DNA of 64,000 bases from Nitrospirales bacterium (lineage in GTDB: Bacteria > Nitrospirota > Nitrospiria > Nitrospirales > UBA8639), in NCBI GenBank assembly GCA_012270585.1, contig JAAXIB010000079.1:44553-108552 (forward strand), written 5' to 3'. Positions 1 to 8,897 of the stretch are shown in pieces. The position numbers and the translations under genes were made by a program. The notes under the pieces are model-generated. The model saw only the letters and a list, made by a program, of their open reading frames with translations. It made no database searches and was not told where the DNA came from. How positions within the stretch are numbered: the stretch's first letter is position 1; each line of letters begins with the position of its first letter.

Positions 1-1621
1 CAATTTCAACGGCTTCGCCGATTTCCATGGATGCCGGGTCCGTTTCGCCGGCGATCTCCATCAACCGTTCGTAGGTCACTTCCGGCCGCTTGAGCAATTG
101 CGCCAGCGTAGCACCGGGATCGGGTAATTTGGGCTCGACCCGGCTCCACCGCTCTGCCTGTTCCGGCGTCCATGGGAGCCGGGTCTGCGACAGGCGATGA
201 GTTTCTTTCTCCACAACCCGTTGTTTTTCCTGAAATTTTACATACAGATCATCCGGCACCAGGCCCAGCCGGTGTCCTGCCTCCATCAACCGCCGGTCCG
301 CATTGTCCTCGCGCAACAGGAGCCGGTATTCCGCCCGCGAGGTAAACATCCGGTACGGCTCCCGGGCGTCCTTCGTGATGAGATCGTCGATCAGCACGCC
401 GATATAGGCCTGCGAGCGATCCAGGATCAGCGGCGATTCCCCTTTGACCTGCAGGGCCGCATTGATCCCGGCCATGATGCCTTGGGCCGCGGCCTCTTCG
501 TACCCGGAGGTCCCGTTGATCTGGCCCGCATGGTACAACCCCTTCACGTTTTTGGTTTCGAGCGTCTGATGGAGCTGGTACGGTGGAAAGTAGTCGTATT
601 CGATCGCATACCCGGGTTTCAGCATGGTGGCGCGGTCGAGTCCGGGGATGGTCTTCAGGATGGCGGCCTGCACGTCCACCGGCAGGCTGGTCGAGATACC
701 ATTGGGGTAGAAGGACGGGGATTCCAATTCCTCGGGTTCCACAAAGATCTGGTGTTGGGTCTTATCCTGAAACCGGACGACCTTATCCTCGATCGACGGA
801 CAATACCGCGGCCCCGTGGAATCGATCACCCCCATGTACATCGGGGACCGGTCCAGGTTGTTGCGGATGATGTCATGCGTCCGTTCATTCGTATACGTGA
901 GGTGGCAGGAAATTTGCGGGTTCGTGATGCGCGACGTCCGGAACGAAAACGGACGGGGCGGCACGTCGCCGGGCTGTTCGCCCATGACGGTGAAATCGAT
1001 CGTATCCCGGTGCAATCGCGGAGGTGTGCCCGTCTTCAAGCGTCCGACTTCAAACCCGAAATCCCTCATGCAATCAGAAAGGTATTCCGCGGGCGCCTCT
1101 CCGGCGCGCCCGCCGGGCATATGACTCATGCCGATATGAATCAACCCTTTCAAAAACGTGCCCGACGTAATAATGACCGCCTTCGCATGAACGGTTTCGC
1201 CGGCATCAGTCACCACCCCGCGGATCGCGCCGCCCTTTGTCAAAAGGCGATTGGCCGTACCCGACACGATGTCCAGGTTGGACTGGCACGCCAGCGTGTC
1301 CTGCATGGCCGTTCGATACAAGGCCTTATCGCACTGGACGCGCGTGGCCCGTACCGCCGGGCCCTTTCTCGTATTCAGCATGCGGAATTGAATGCCGGCT
1401 TTATCCGTGTTGCGACCGATTTCCCCGCCCAGCGCATCGATTTCCTTGACCAGATGCCCCTTGCCGATTCCGCCCACCGCGGGATTACACGGCATGTGCG
1501 CGATCCTGTCCTGATCGATGGTCAGCAGGAGAACCCGGCAGCCCATCCTGGCCGCAGCCAGCGCGGCCTCGCACCCGGCATGGCCCCCGCCGATGACGAC
1601 GATGTCCTGTTGAATGGACAT
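1..1621 (-). CDS. mnmG: MnmG (GidA), tRNA uridine-34 modification enzyme, C-terminus beyond the window
   Basis: With MnmE this FAD protein installs the carboxymethylaminomethyl group on wobble uridine 34 of certain tRNAs in the cytoplasm. Reading the minus strand from the ATG at 1621 gives about 540 residues open to the window edge, so the last part (about 90-100 residues by family length) is missing. The N-terminus carries the FAD-binding GGGHAG motif at residues 11-16, followed by the family blocks [27 protein letters not shown] and RLKTGTPPR. The block [13 protein letters not shown] lies in the second half. Gene order mnmE-mnmG is a common arrangement near the origin, but here a small frame-broken gene separates the two. 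The family identity is clear. Confidence 0.96.
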   Translation of the reverse strand, partial: MSIQQDIVVIGGGHAGCEAALAAARMGCRVLLLTIDQDRIAHMPCNPAVGGIGKGHLVKEIDALGGEIGRNTDKAGIQFRMLNTRKGPAVRATRVQCDKALYRTAMQDTLACQSNLDIVSGTANRLLTKGGAIRGVVTDAGETVHAKAVIITSGTFLKGLIHIGMSHMPGGRAGEAPAEYLSDCMRDFGFEVGRLKTGTPPRLHRDTIDFTVMGEQPGDVPPRPFSFRTSRITNPQISCHLTYTNERTHDIIRNNLDRSPMYMGVIDSTGPRYCPSIEDKVVRFQDKTQHQIFVEPEELESPSFYPNGISTSLPVDVQAAILKTIPGLDRATMLKPGYAIEYDYFPPYQLHQTLETKNVKGLYHAGQINGTSGYEEAAAQGIMAGINAALQVKGESPLILDRSQAYIGVLIDDLITKDAREPYRMFTSRAEYRLLLREDNADRRLMEAGHRLGLVPDDLYVKFQEKQRVVEKETHRLSQTRLPWTPEQAERWSRVEPKLPDPGATLAQLLKRPEVTYERLMEIAGETDPASMEIGEAVEI

Positions 1622-1657
1622 GGGTATTTTTACCTATATAAATTGCCAGTCTCTGTG

Positions 1658-2127
1658 TTAGATATGGGCATATTGAAGAAATTCTTCAACCGTTTGGAAC
1701 CGCTTAGCATAGGAGCTGTTCTCCTCTAACCTGAGTTGATGGATCTTATAAACCTCGTAGCCGTCCTTGTTCGTATCGTCTACGATGGTCTCAAAGTGTT
1801 CACCGTGTACCCAAAAGCCATATTCAAAGGTTTCTTTACCGCGAAGCAAGACAACCCCCAATTGCTAGGGTGCTCTTGTCTCATTCGTTCGACTTGGCTT
1901 TTAGCTATCCCCCAGAATGGAGGCCCTTTGTGGTCGAGTGGAGTATATTCGTGTATCAAGACGCCTACGCTTGTACCTTCCTTTTTCAGAATACGTGCAT
2001 TGCCTTTTTGTGACGTAACTTCAACGCCTGCCTTCTTGAGTGCGATCAGAAACTCACCCACACGATTCTTTGTGTTTCCCAATCCACTATACTTCTTAAA
2101 ACTTTCAATTAAACTTTCATCAGCCAT
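1658..2127 (-). pseudogene. Hypothetical gene broken by a one-base frameshift
   Basis: Two minus-strand frames join into one plausible protein of about 156 residues. The first frame starts MADESLIESF at 2127 and runs to about 1858. The second continues as GVVLLRGKETFEYGFWVHGEH and ends at 1658. The switch lies at a run of five G (minus strand) near 1855-1860, and one extra G would restore a continuous product. It could be a real frameshift or a homopolymer sequencing error. I do not recognise the family. The C-terminal part is acidic and aromatic with no membrane segment or signal peptide. It sits between mnmE and mnmG, which are often adjacent, so it is probably an inserted accessory gene. 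GC content appears lower than in its neighbours. Confidence 0.55.
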
Positions 2128-2223
2128 ATTAGTGTCTCCATCTCTTAAAATGCACCATCCGCTTTCTCGTCGATTTTTTCCGGCACGCATCTGAAGTTAC
2201 GAACATGTAGAAATTTCCGGTCA

Positions 2224-3864
2224 TCACTTCCCAATACAAAAATCCCGGAATATCCGGTCCAAAATGTCCTCGGTGCTCACCGCGCCAGTGATTTCTCCCA
2301 GTGCGTCGAGAGCGGCTCGAATGTCCAGGGCCACGCATTCTCCGGATTCTTTTCGTTCGAGCGAATGCATGGCCTCTTCGATGGAGCGGTGCGCCTGCTC
2401 CAGGCTGGCCTTGTGGCGCAGCCGCGTCACCAGCACGGACGGCGTCGCCTCCAGCCCTTCCTTGAGGCAGACACTGTGAATGACCGAGGTCAATTGATCA
2501 AGGCCTTCGCCTGTTTTGGCCGAGACTTTCACGAACGCCGGTACTTCTCCCTTATTTGGGCTCGGAGCTTCACCCTTCTCCCTCTCCCTGGCCCGGACCC
2601 TCACCCTTTCCCTCTCCCAGAGGGAGAGGGGATTCTGGGGGGAGAGGGGAGGGGGACCCTCACCCTGGCCCTCTCCCAAAGGGAGAGGGGAAAATGAGCG
2701 GGATTCGGGGAGGTCCATTTTGTTCATCACGAGCAGATGCCGTCGGGAGCCATACGTTTCGAACAGGTCACGGTCTTCGTCGGTTATCCCCTCGGCGCCG
2801 TCCAGCACGAGCAGCAACACGTCGGCCTCTGCAATCGCGTCCTCGGTTCGACGGATGCCTTCCCCTTCGATCGCATCCTGCGTCCGTCGCAGGCCTGCCG
2901 TATCCAGCAAGCGTAAAGGGATCCCCCGGACGTTCAAGGACTCGTCGATCACGTCGCGGGTCGTCCCGGGTTGATCCGACACGATCGCGCGGTCCAGTTT
3001 CAGCAGTGCGTTGAGCAGGCTCGATTTGCCCACGTTGGGCCGACCGATGATGGCGACCTTGATGCCTTCCCGAATCAGGCGGCCCTCCTCATAGGACGCA
3101 ATCAATTGCTCCACGGCCCGTTGCGTGTCCGTTAAGGCTTGTTGCACTTCAGCCGCTTGGATAAAGGTGATATCCTCTTCGGCAAAATCCATCCCGGCTT
3201 CCACGTGCGCCAGCACTCGAATGAGTCGTTCCCGGAGCGCGTCGATTTCTGTTGAGAGGGACCCGCGCAACAGGGATTGCGCAGCTTGTAGACTCCGCGA
3301 GGTCGTCGCCTGAATCGTATCGAGCACCGCCTCCGCCTGGGTGAGATCCATTCGGCCGTTGAGAAACGCCCGCTTGGTAAACTCTCCGGGTTGCGCCAGC
3401 CTGGCGCCGTGCCGGATCAGGCCGTGGCAGGTGGCTTGCAGGATCCAGGCCCCGCCATGGGTCTGAATTTCCACCACGTCTTCGCCTGTATACGAATGCG
3501 GCTTGCGCATGATGACGACCAAGGCTTCGTCCAAGGCCGGGCCTGGACCCTCTCCCTTTTCCCTCACCCTGGCCCTCTCCCGGGGGGAGAGGGAAGTGGG
3601 ACCCTCACCCTGGCCCCCGGATCGAGTCCGGCGCAGGCTCTCTCCCAGAGGGAGAGGGGAATCCGGATACAGAACGTCGCTCAAATACAGGCGGTGACTT
3701 TCCAGTTGTTGCAGGGGCTGCCGGTTCCGGGGACGGACGACGTGCGCGGCGACTTCAACGGCGTGCGCACCGCTGACCCGAACGATTCCGATTCCCCCTT
3801 CCCCGACGGGAGTGGCGATCGCACAAATGGTATCGTCAACCGGGTTTTCCATCCATGGCGCCAA
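2224..3864 (-). CDS. mnmE: MnmE (TrmE), tRNA modification GTPase with two repeat-derived insertions
   Basis: This is the GTPase partner of MnmG in wobble uridine modification. The product is 546 residues against about 455 for the family. The N-terminal formyl-THF-binding domain starts ENPVDDTICAIATP. The G domain shows GRPNVGKS (274-281), DTAG (321-324) and NKMD (381-384), with SAKTG near 448-452. The C-terminus is the expected CIGK with its essential cysteine. Two extra segments explain the length: residues about 69-109 (between the N-terminal strands and LDEALV) and about 388-440 (between the G4 and G5 motifs). Both are encoded by copies of the CCCTCTCCC-type palindromic repeat and are rich in GEG/RERVR residues. 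The reading frame is intact through both. Other short in-frame starts exist near MENPVDD. Confidence 0.97.
   Translation of the reverse strand: MAPWMENPVDDTICAIATPVGEGGIGIVRVSGAHAVEVAAHVVRPRNRQPLQQLESHRLYLSDVLYPDSPLPLGESLRRTRSGGQGEGPTSLSPRERARVREKGEGPGPALDEALVVIMRKPHSYTGEDVVEIQTHGGAWILQATCHGLIRHGARLAQPGEFTKRAFLNGRMDLTQAEAVLDTIQATTSRSLQAAQSLLRGSLSTEIDALRERLIRVLAHVEAGMDFAEEDITFIQAAEVQQALTDTQRAVEQLIASYEEGRLIREGIKVAIIGRPNVGKSSLLNALLKLDRAIVSDQPGTTRDVIDESLNVRGIPLRLLDTAGLRRTQDAIEGEGIRRTEDAIAEADVLLLVLDGAEGITDEDRDLFETYGSRRHLLVMNKMDLPESRSFSPLPLGEGQGEGPPPLSPQNPLSLWERERVRVRAREREKGEAPSPNKGEVPAFVKVSAKTGEGLDQLTSVIHSVCLKEGLEATPSVLVTRLRHKASLEQAHRSIEEAMHSLERKESGECVALDIRAALDALGEITGAVSTEDILDRIFRDFCIGK
2573..2692. 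repeat. Family A repeat array inside mnmE (second insertion)
   Basis: At least two palindromic units lie in tandem (CCCTCTCCCAGAGGGAGAGG and CCCTCTCCCAAAGGGAGAGG), joined by ccctcaccctggccctc words. They encode the extra segment between the G4 and G5 motifs of MnmE. Confidence 0.85.
3541..3662. repeat. Family A repeat array inside mnmE (first insertion)
   Basis: Two units (CCCTCTCCCGGGGGGAGAGG and CTCTCCCAGAGGGAGAGG) flank a word ggatcgagtccggcgcagg. They encode MnmE residues about 69-109, absent from the family. Confidence 0.85.
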
Positions 3865-4009
3865 AATAGTATAAGAAGAGTAACAAGATTATGATGAGGA
3901 TGAGACATCCCCCTCCCGATCCGCCAGGATGTTTGACGCCGCAATTCTGGCAAATCCTGGCAAATTGGGAGACCAATTTCTGGCATTCTTTACAGGGTGC
4001 TAGGGCCAT
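3836..4009 (-). CDS. Small zinc-ribbon protein with one membrane segment (57 aa)
   Basis: A 57-residue minus-strand frame lies directly upstream of mnmE and overlaps its start by 29 bases in another frame. It begins MALAPCKECQKL and carries two CxxC pairs (C6/C9 and C20/C23), the layout of a small zinc ribbon. A glycine-rich linker (GGSGGG) follows, then a strongly hydrophobic stretch LILIIILLLFLYYF that should span the membrane, and a short tail. A GAAAG just before the ATG could be a weak ribosome-binding site. In many bacteria the yidC-mnmE gap holds jag; no jag is seen here. Function is unknown. It may be a tail-anchored zinc-ribbon protein, and translation could be coupled to mnmE. Confidence 0.55.
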   Translation of the reverse strand: MALAPCKECQKLVSQFARICQNCGVKHPGGSGGGCLILIIILLLFLYYFGAMDGKPG

Positions 4010-4070
4010 CTTTCATCTGTGTCAGATGATAGAAAACTCTATTCACTCGCTTGTTGTTGCATGCTCCATG

Positions 4071-4110
4071 CTTCCCTCTCCCTCTGGGAGAGGGTCAGGG
4101 TGAGGGTTTC
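4071..4110. repeat. Family A repeat between mnmE and yidC
   Basis: The copy reads CCCTCTCCCTCTGGGAGAGG followed by gtcagggtgaggg. It is close to the yidC stop and may serve as its transcript end. Confidence 0.75.
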
Positions 4111-5825
4111 CCCTTTTTCTTCTTGGACGGCTCTCCATTATCGGGGTTCGCCGAGGGATCTTCACCGGCCGGCACTGGTTGACCGGCGGTCGCGGGTTTT
4201 AAAATAAATCGATCCGTCACCACCTGTTGCAGGATCGTCAACACGTTGTTCGTCAACCAATAGATCACCAGCCCGGCGGGAAAGTTCAAAAAGAGAAACG
4301 TCAGAAAAACCGGCAACAACAACATCATTTTGGCTTGCGTGGGATCCATGGTGGTGGGCATGATTTTTTGCTGGAGCACCATCGACGCGCCCATCAGGAT
4401 CGGAAACACGTAATACGGGTCCGGGATCGACAGATCCGTAATCCATAGTGCGAATGGGGCTCTCCGAAGATCCACGGTCATGTACAGAATATTAAACAGC
4501 GAGATGAAGACGGGCATCTGTAACAGCATCGGCAAGCACCCGCCGACCGGATTCACTTTGTGCTCTTTGTAGAGCTTCATCAGCTCCCGGTTGAGGCGTT
4601 CCCGGTCGTCTTTGAACTTGGCCTGCACGGCCTGGATCTTGGGTTGAATTTTCTGCATGCCCTGCATGGATTTGTAGCTCTTGTATTGCAGGGGAACGAA
4701 CAACAGCTTGATGCCGCACGTTAAGAGAATAATCGCCACGCCGTAATTCTGGGTGTACTCATACAGAAATCGAAGCACGTAGAACAGCGGTTTGGCCACC
4801 GCTTTCACAACGCTCCAACTCCCGTAAATGAACCAGCCGAAATCGATCGTATCCTCCAGGCCGTGACCCAACGATCGCATGAGGTCAAACTGTTTGGGGC
4901 CGGCATAGAGCTGAAACGCCATGCGGCTGCCTTCCGCGTCAACAGGGAACTCCACACCTGAAGTCACCACGTGTTCGGCTTCGGTTTTCGCAAAGGCCCC
5001 TTTGGCCCCGCGGGGAATCATGACGCTGATAAAATATTTATCCTGGAGGGCCGCCCACCGAACGTCCCCGGCACGCCGGATTTCTGGGTCCGGGGTTTCC
5101 TTTTCCAACGCGCCGTCAATCATCCACGCCGGCCCCAAAGCGCCGATAAAGCCTTGCCCCCATTCCACCACCCCGAAATTGGTGCCCAACAACACACCCA
5201 CGCTATCGTCCAGGCCTTCAACGCGAATGGCCACGTCGACCAGATAGGAGTCATACGTAAAGGTAAATTCCTTTTCCACCAGCAGGCCTTGCTCCTCGTT
5301 CCGGTAGGAAAAGGTCAGATGGCCCGTGGGATAGACATCGTCGAGTGTTTCAAAGTCCCGGTTTACTTCAAACAGGCCGTTGTTGAGCATGGCGTTGACG
5401 GCCGGATCTTCGACCTGCAGGGACACCGGGCCGGCAAAATGCCCTTCCGGGTACACGAACTCGATGGGTTGGGGGTTCTCTTCGTCCTGGGTCAGATATT
5501 GTTTCAGTTTCCAGCTTTGAATCTGCGCGCCCCGGTTCGTGAACGCGACCTGGTACAGCGGAGTCTCCACTTCTTCCACCAGTTCCCTCTCCCTTGACGG
5601 GAGAGAGCCATGGCGTACCGGTTCATCGCCTTGGGAACGAACCTCGGATGAGGCGTCCTGCATACCGCCGGTGGGAGCCAGGGATTCATTCCCCGCGGGA
5701 GAGGCTTCTCGTCCCTCCTCAACCGGTGGTGGTTCCGGCACCAGCCCCAGCTCTTTCAGCAAAAAGTCGAAGCCGAAAATGATGGCGAACGAAAGAAGAA
5801 GAAAGAGAAGGATCCGTTTTTCCAT
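4095..5825 (-). CDS. yidC: YidC membrane protein insertase
   Basis: YidC inserts and folds inner-membrane proteins, alone or with SecYEG. The 576-residue product has an N-terminal signal-anchor (LLFLLLSFAIIFGFDFLL), a large periplasmic beta domain and a C-terminal five-helix core. The core includes YGVAIILLTCGIKLLFVPLQ, the cytoplasmic helical hairpin KIQPKIQAVQAKFKDDRERL, and the block NPVGGCLPMLLQMPVFISLF. The tail is lysine-rich (KKKKGK), as expected for ribosome contact. This is the long Gram-negative form. The periplasmic linker near residues 70-82 (GSLPSRERELVEE) coincides with a CCCTCTCCC-type repeat half-site at about 5584-5611. Downstream, the stop lies next to another copy of that repeat. 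Confidence 0.97.
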   Translation of the reverse strand: MEKRILLFLLLSFAIIFGFDFLLKELGLVPEPPPVEEGREASPAGNESLAPTGGMQDASSEVRSQGDEPVRHGSLPSRERELVEEVETPLYQVAFTNRGAQIQSWKLKQYLTQDEENPQPIEFVYPEGHFAGPVSLQVEDPAVNAMLNNGLFEVNRDFETLDDVYPTGHLTFSYRNEEQGLLVEKEFTFTYDSYLVDVAIRVEGLDDSVGVLLGTNFGVVEWGQGFIGALGPAWMIDGALEKETPDPEIRRAGDVRWAALQDKYFISVMIPRGAKGAFAKTEAEHVVTSGVEFPVDAEGSRMAFQLYAGPKQFDLMRSLGHGLEDTIDFGWFIYGSWSVVKAVAKPLFYVLRFLYEYTQNYGVAIILLTCGIKLLFVPLQYKSYKSMQGMQKIQPKIQAVQAKFKDDRERLNRELMKLYKEHKVNPVGGCLPMLLQMPVFISLFNILYMTVDLRRAPFALWITDLSIPDPYYVFPILMGASMVLQQKIMPTTMDPTQAKMMLLLPVFLTFLFLNFPAGLVIYWLTNNVLTILQQVVTDRFILKPATAGQPVPAGEDPSANPDNGEPSKKKKGKPSP

Positions 5826-5922
5826 AAAACCTTTTTGTGTCGTTAACTTGGCCCGGCGAAGCCTTCATTCCCGGATCGGATCCGGGTCCGGTTCTCTCCC
5901 TAAGACCCTTTTCGGCAGCCGA

Positions 5923-6132
5923 TCAGGGAACAGGGTCAATCCCGCCCGGATGGAAGGGATGGCACTTCAGAAGCCGACAAACCCCTAAGCACACTCCTCG
6001 AACCAGGCCATGACGGGTTATCGCTTCACTGGTATAGTGTGAGCAGGTTGGTGCAAAACGGCACTGCGGTCCCAAATACGGAGACACGATTTTCTGGTAG
6101 ATGACGATGAGCCACAACGCTATTTTGCGCAT
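5923..6132 (-). CDS. yidD: YidD, membrane protein insertion efficiency factor
   Basis: This is a 69-residue basic protein of the YidD family, which assists membrane protein insertion. The sequence shows the family pattern [18 protein letters not shown], then [15 protein letters not shown] and [16 protein letters not shown], with the conserved cysteines. The N-terminal helix is amphipathic and probably associates with the inner membrane. It overlaps the end of rnpA by 13 bases, consistent with a translationally coupled rpmH-rnpA-yidD-yidC unit. The 97-base gap to yidC contains a short C-type repeat-like stretch around 5866-5905. Confidence 0.95.
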   Translation of the reverse strand: MRKIALWLIVIYQKIVSPYLGPQCRFAPTCSHYTSEAITRHGLVRGVCLGVCRLLKCHPFHPGGIDPVP

Positions 6133-6500
6133 GAGAGTGGGTCAGGGGAAAACATGAGCCCCTGGCTGACAAGGGTCGTTATCCAAGCTTCGTAGAGGTG
6201 TTGATGATTGAGTTCCAGCGCCGGCCGTTTGGGAAAAACTACAATGTCATTGCCTTTCAACAGACACTGGTGCGTCTGTCTCACCAGTTCCCGAAAAATG
6301 CGTTTCCCTCTGTTTCGCACAACGGCTTTGCCCAGCCGGCGCCCCACCACAATTCCGATCCGGGTGTTCCCGAGACGAGACTGGCAGGAAACCACGTTGA
6401 AGAATCGCGTCGTGATTCGCTTACCTTCCCGTTTGACTCGGTCGAAGTCCTCTTTTTTTTTCAAGAATAGCGGTACGCCCCGTGGGGAAACGTCACTCAT
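6120..6500 (-). CDS. rnpA: RnpA, protein subunit of ribonuclease P
   Basis: This basic protein helps the RNase P RNA process the 5' ends of pre-tRNAs. I chose the ATG at 6500 ([16 protein letters not shown]), giving about 126 residues, because it overlaps the rpmH stop (ATGAGTGA) and fits family length. A longer frame up to 6545 would run into rpmH. Diagnostic features are [18 protein letters not shown] at the start and the RNR-type signature [20 protein letters not shown]. The C-terminus overlaps yidD. Confidence 0.94.
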   Translation of the reverse strand: MSDVSPRGVPLFLKKKEDFDRVKREGKRITTRFFNVVSCQSRLGNTRIGIVVGRRLGKAVVRNRGKRIFRELVRQTHQCLLKGNDIVVFPKRPALELNHQHLYEAWITTLVSQGLMFSPDPLSCAK

Positions 6501-6639
6501 CGGATACGGTAAGGCGATGTCGGCCTTTTCGGCGACGGCGGGCAAGTATTTTTCTCCCGTTTTTGGTGCTCATCCGCTTTCGAAATCCGTGGTCGCGTTT
6601 TCTTTTCAGATTCGACGGTTGTCGATACGTCATGGACAT
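6493..6639 (-). CDS. rpmH: 50S ribosomal protein L34
   Basis: This 48-residue protein is part of the large ribosomal subunit. It shows the L34 pattern [20 protein letters not shown] and a basic C-terminus [20 protein letters not shown]. The ATG at 6639 is preceded at eight bases by GAGGG. The reading frame is open further upstream to 6693, but the family begins at this methionine or two residues later. It is the first gene of the leftward unit and is divergent from hisS. Confidence 0.96.
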   Translation of the reverse strand: MSMTYRQPSNLKRKRDHGFRKRMSTKNGRKILARRRRKGRHRLTVSDE

Positions 6640-6677
6640 GGTAAAGACCCTCTTTCCAACACAGTAGTAATGAAACG

Positions 6678-6707
6678 ATTGTAATTTCCCCATGTTTTGA
6701 CTGTCAA
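6678..6707 (-). promoter_or_regulatory. Predicted sigma-70 promoter for rpmH-rnpA-yidD-yidC
   Basis: On the minus strand TTGACA (6707-6702) and TACAAT (6683-6678) are separated by 18 bases. The implied start lies about 30 bases before the rpmH ATG. The site is divergent from the hisS promoter, and no gene lies between the two. The boxes are seen directly; activity is inferred. Confidence 0.6.
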
Positions 6708-6749
6708 ATCAAGTTTTTTCTCCCGGATGTTCCACGGCCGTTCATTCCG

Positions 6750-6778
6750 TTGACTCCCCGAAGTCCCCCTTCTATAGT
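6750..6778 (+). promoter_or_regulatory. Predicted sigma-70 promoter for hisS
   Basis: TTGACT (6750-6755) and TATAGT (6773-6778) are spaced by 17 bases, about 50 bases before the chosen hisS start. Both boxes are close to consensus. Confidence 0.6.
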
Positions 6779-6827
6779 CGGAAGGTAAGCGTGCGGCGAT
6801 CTTTCTCATGTGCAAAGGACCGTCACG

Positions 6828-8105
6828 GTGATTCGAGGCATTAAAGGCATCAAGGATATTACACCGGAACAAATGCCCAAGTGGAGCGTGGTGGAACAAA
6901 CCGCGCATGCGCTGGCCCACTCTTTTGGCTTTCATGAAATCCGAATCCCCGTTTTTGAAAAAACGGAACTCTATGTTCACGGCATCGGGGGTGCCACTGA
7001 TATTGTCGAAAAGGAAATGTATACCTTCCCGGACAAGGATGGAACTTCCTTAACCCTTCGTCCCGAAGGAACCGCGGGTGTCGTTCGCGCATTTATCGAA
7101 CGCGGGCTGAAGACCTACCAGCCTTCGCGAAAACTTTATTACATCGGGCCGATGTTCCGCCACGAACGCCCTCAGGCCGGCCGTTTGCGCCAATTTCACC
7201 AGTTCGGGGTGGAATTTGTCGGTAGTGTCGAACCCTCCGCCGACGTTGAGGTCATCACGCTGCTCTGGAGATTTTTTTCAGCACTCCGGTTACCCGGCCT
7301 CTCCCTGGAACTGAATTCCTTGGGCGTCCTCATGGACCGCCAAACCTACAAAAAGGATCTGGTTGCTTTTTTGAAGACGAAGGAGGACCTGCTTTGTGAA
7401 AATTGCCGGAGACGAGTGGATGCCAATCCTCTCCGAGCCCTGGATTGCAAGGTTCCTCGCTGTCGTGAGGCCACAACAGAGGCTCCATACCTGACGGACT
7501 TTCTTTCTCCGTCCTCCAAAGAACACTTCGACCGGGTGTTACAGGGACTACAGGCACTGGCGATTCCTTATTCCATCAATCCCCGTCTTGTCAGAGGCCT
7601 GGACTACTATTCCATGACGACCTTCGAGGTCTCATGCTCCGCGCTCGGGGCTCAAAATGCGATCGGTGCCGGAGGACGATACGATGATCTTTTTGAAACC
7701 CTCGGAGGAACTCCGACTCCAGCGGTAGGTTTCGCCATTGGCCTTGACCGGGTCATCCTCGCTCTTCCCGAAGCAACCCTGCCGGCCCGGGAGCCATGGA
7801 TTTTTGTGGCATCGTTCGGGGAAAAAGGGAGGCCTGCCGGTTTATCCCTTTTGGATTCCCTGCGCTCAAAGCACGTGAAAGCCGATACGGATTACAATGC
7901 TTCCACCCTGAAGACCCTCCTTCGCTCCGCTGACCGGCTCGGGGCACCGTACGTCGTCATCCTGGGAGACGATGAGGTGACGAACAACCAGGTCATTCTA
8001 AGAAATATGGCGACAAAAGAGCAGGAAAATTATCCCCTTGATGTTGCGTCTTCAGCCATCCTGTCACGCCTCCGCTTTCAGCAAACACGTAGAAACATCA
8101 ATTGA
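6828..8105 (+). CDS. hisS: Histidyl-tRNA synthetase
   Basis: This class II enzyme charges tRNA-His in the cytoplasm. The chosen start is the GTG at 6828 (IRGIKGIKDITPEQ), because AAAGGA lies eight bases upstream and the family begins there. The ATG at 6810 would add six residues. The product is about 425 residues. Motif 2 is FRHERPQAGRLRQFHQ; the histidine-specific blocks are LVRGLDYYSMTTFEV and GAGGRYDDLFETLGG; motif 3 is AVGFAIGLDRVILAL. The C-terminal anticodon-binding domain includes YVVILGDDEV. It is the first gene of the rightward arm. Confidence 0.97.
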   Translation: MIRGIKGIKDITPEQMPKWSVVEQTAHALAHSFGFHEIRIPVFEKTELYVHGIGGATDIVEKEMYTFPDKDGTSLTLRPEGTAGVVRAFIERGLKTYQPSRKLYYIGPMFRHERPQAGRLRQFHQFGVEFVGSVEPSADVEVITLLWRFFSALRLPGLSLELNSLGVLMDRQTYKKDLVAFLKTKEDLLCENCRRRVDANPLRALDCKVPRCREATTEAPYLTDFLSPSSKEHFDRVLQGLQALAIPYSINPRLVRGLDYYSMTTFEVSCSALGAQNAIGAGGRYDDLFETLGGTPTPAVGFAIGLDRVILALPEATLPAREPWIFVASFGEKGRPAGLSLLDSLRSKHVKADTDYNASTLKTLLRSADRLGAPYVVILGDDEVTNNQVILRNMATKEQENYPLDVASSAILSRLRFQQTRRNIN

Positions 8106-8297
8106 CTTTCCGGGTCATTCGGAATACGATTTTTCTTTTACCTTTTATAAGTAATGTTATTTAGAGCATCATTGTCCTTTGAAGCGTATCCAGCTTGACC
8201 GGCAGGGCCTCATTGAGGCGTCTTCAACAGCATTATAAGCGACAAAACCAGGGTGTTTCGTTCGTCATAGCGCGACAAACCCCTTGTCTTTTCGACC

Positions 8298-8642
8298 ATG
8301 GGGCTCTCCATACTCGTGTTGATTCAGAGCAACCCTCTGGAAACACATCGTCCGACCGAAGGTCTTCGCATCGCGCTCGGTCTGTCAACCGGATCCGGAT
8401 CGGTCACGGTTGTTCTTCTGGGACAAGCAAGAATGTTGGTGTCTGAAGAAACGAGTGACGTTGTGGACATGGAAATCCTGGAAAGACATCTTCCCGTTAT
8501 CCAAGAACTTCAACTTCCTATCGTCGTTGAGGAAGGAAGCTCTACAACTTTTTCTTTGGATCCGGATTTCGCCGTTCGAGAAGTCTCGCAATCGGGAATA
8601 GCCTCCTTGCTTTGCCAAGCCGACCGTGTACTGGTTTTTTGA
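8298..8642 (+). CDS. DsrE/TusC-like small protein (tentative)
   Basis: The frame encodes 114 residues. Its beginning (MGLSILVLIQSNPLETHR), the following helix EGLRIALGLSTGSG and the strand VTVVLLGQARMLV resemble the alternating strand-helix fold of DsrE/DsrF/TusC sulfur-relay proteins. The ending ADRVLVF fits the last strand. I see no cysteine at the usual TusD position. It is followed after three bases by another small gene with a similar beginning, so the two probably form a pair. The role is not established; a link to sulfur transfer is inferred from the fold resemblance only. Confidence 0.5.
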   Translation: MGLSILVLIQSNPLETHRPTEGLRIALGLSTGSGSVTVVLLGQARMLVSEETSDVVDMEILERHLPVIQELQLPIVVEEGSSTTFSLDPDFAVREVSQSGIASLLCQADRVLVF

Positions 8643-8645
8643 GCC

Positions 8646-8897
8646 ATGAGAAAGGTTCTCCTTCTATTGTCTCCTGACGCCGGATCATCCATGGCAAAAC
8701 TGGTCGCGGTATCCGATTTTTCAGACTGTTCGGTGCAAGGGGTACTTCTGCAGGATAGCCGTCGTTCTAAGAGACCGCTTCCTTTTCCATGTTATTCGCT
8801 TGTTTCAGGTCAAAAAGAAGAAAGCTCGTTATATCCCTCTATTCACTACCCTGAAGTGCTTAAAAAGATTTTCGAGGCCGATACGATTATTAGCTGA
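8646..8897 (+). CDS. Small protein, possible TusB/DsrH-like partner
   Basis: This 83-residue frame starts three bases after the DsrE-like gene. It begins MRKVLLLLSPDAGSSMAKLV and ends EADTIIS, with strand SVQGVLLQDSRR in the middle. This recalls short DsrH/TusB-type proteins, but the similarity is weak. It contains two cysteines (SDCSV and PFPCYS). It borders the AT-rich origin region. The coding assignment is moderately supported by spacing and composition; the family assignment is tentative. Confidence 0.4.
   Translation: MRKVLLLLSPDAGSSMAKLVAVSDFSDCSVQGVLLQDSRRSKRPLPFPCYSLVSGQKEESSLYPSIHYPEVLKKIFEADTIIS

Noticed and set aside
197..1729. Long plus-strand open frame (510 aa)
   Set aside because: It is the antisense shadow of mnmG, whose minus-strand translation matches the family throughout.
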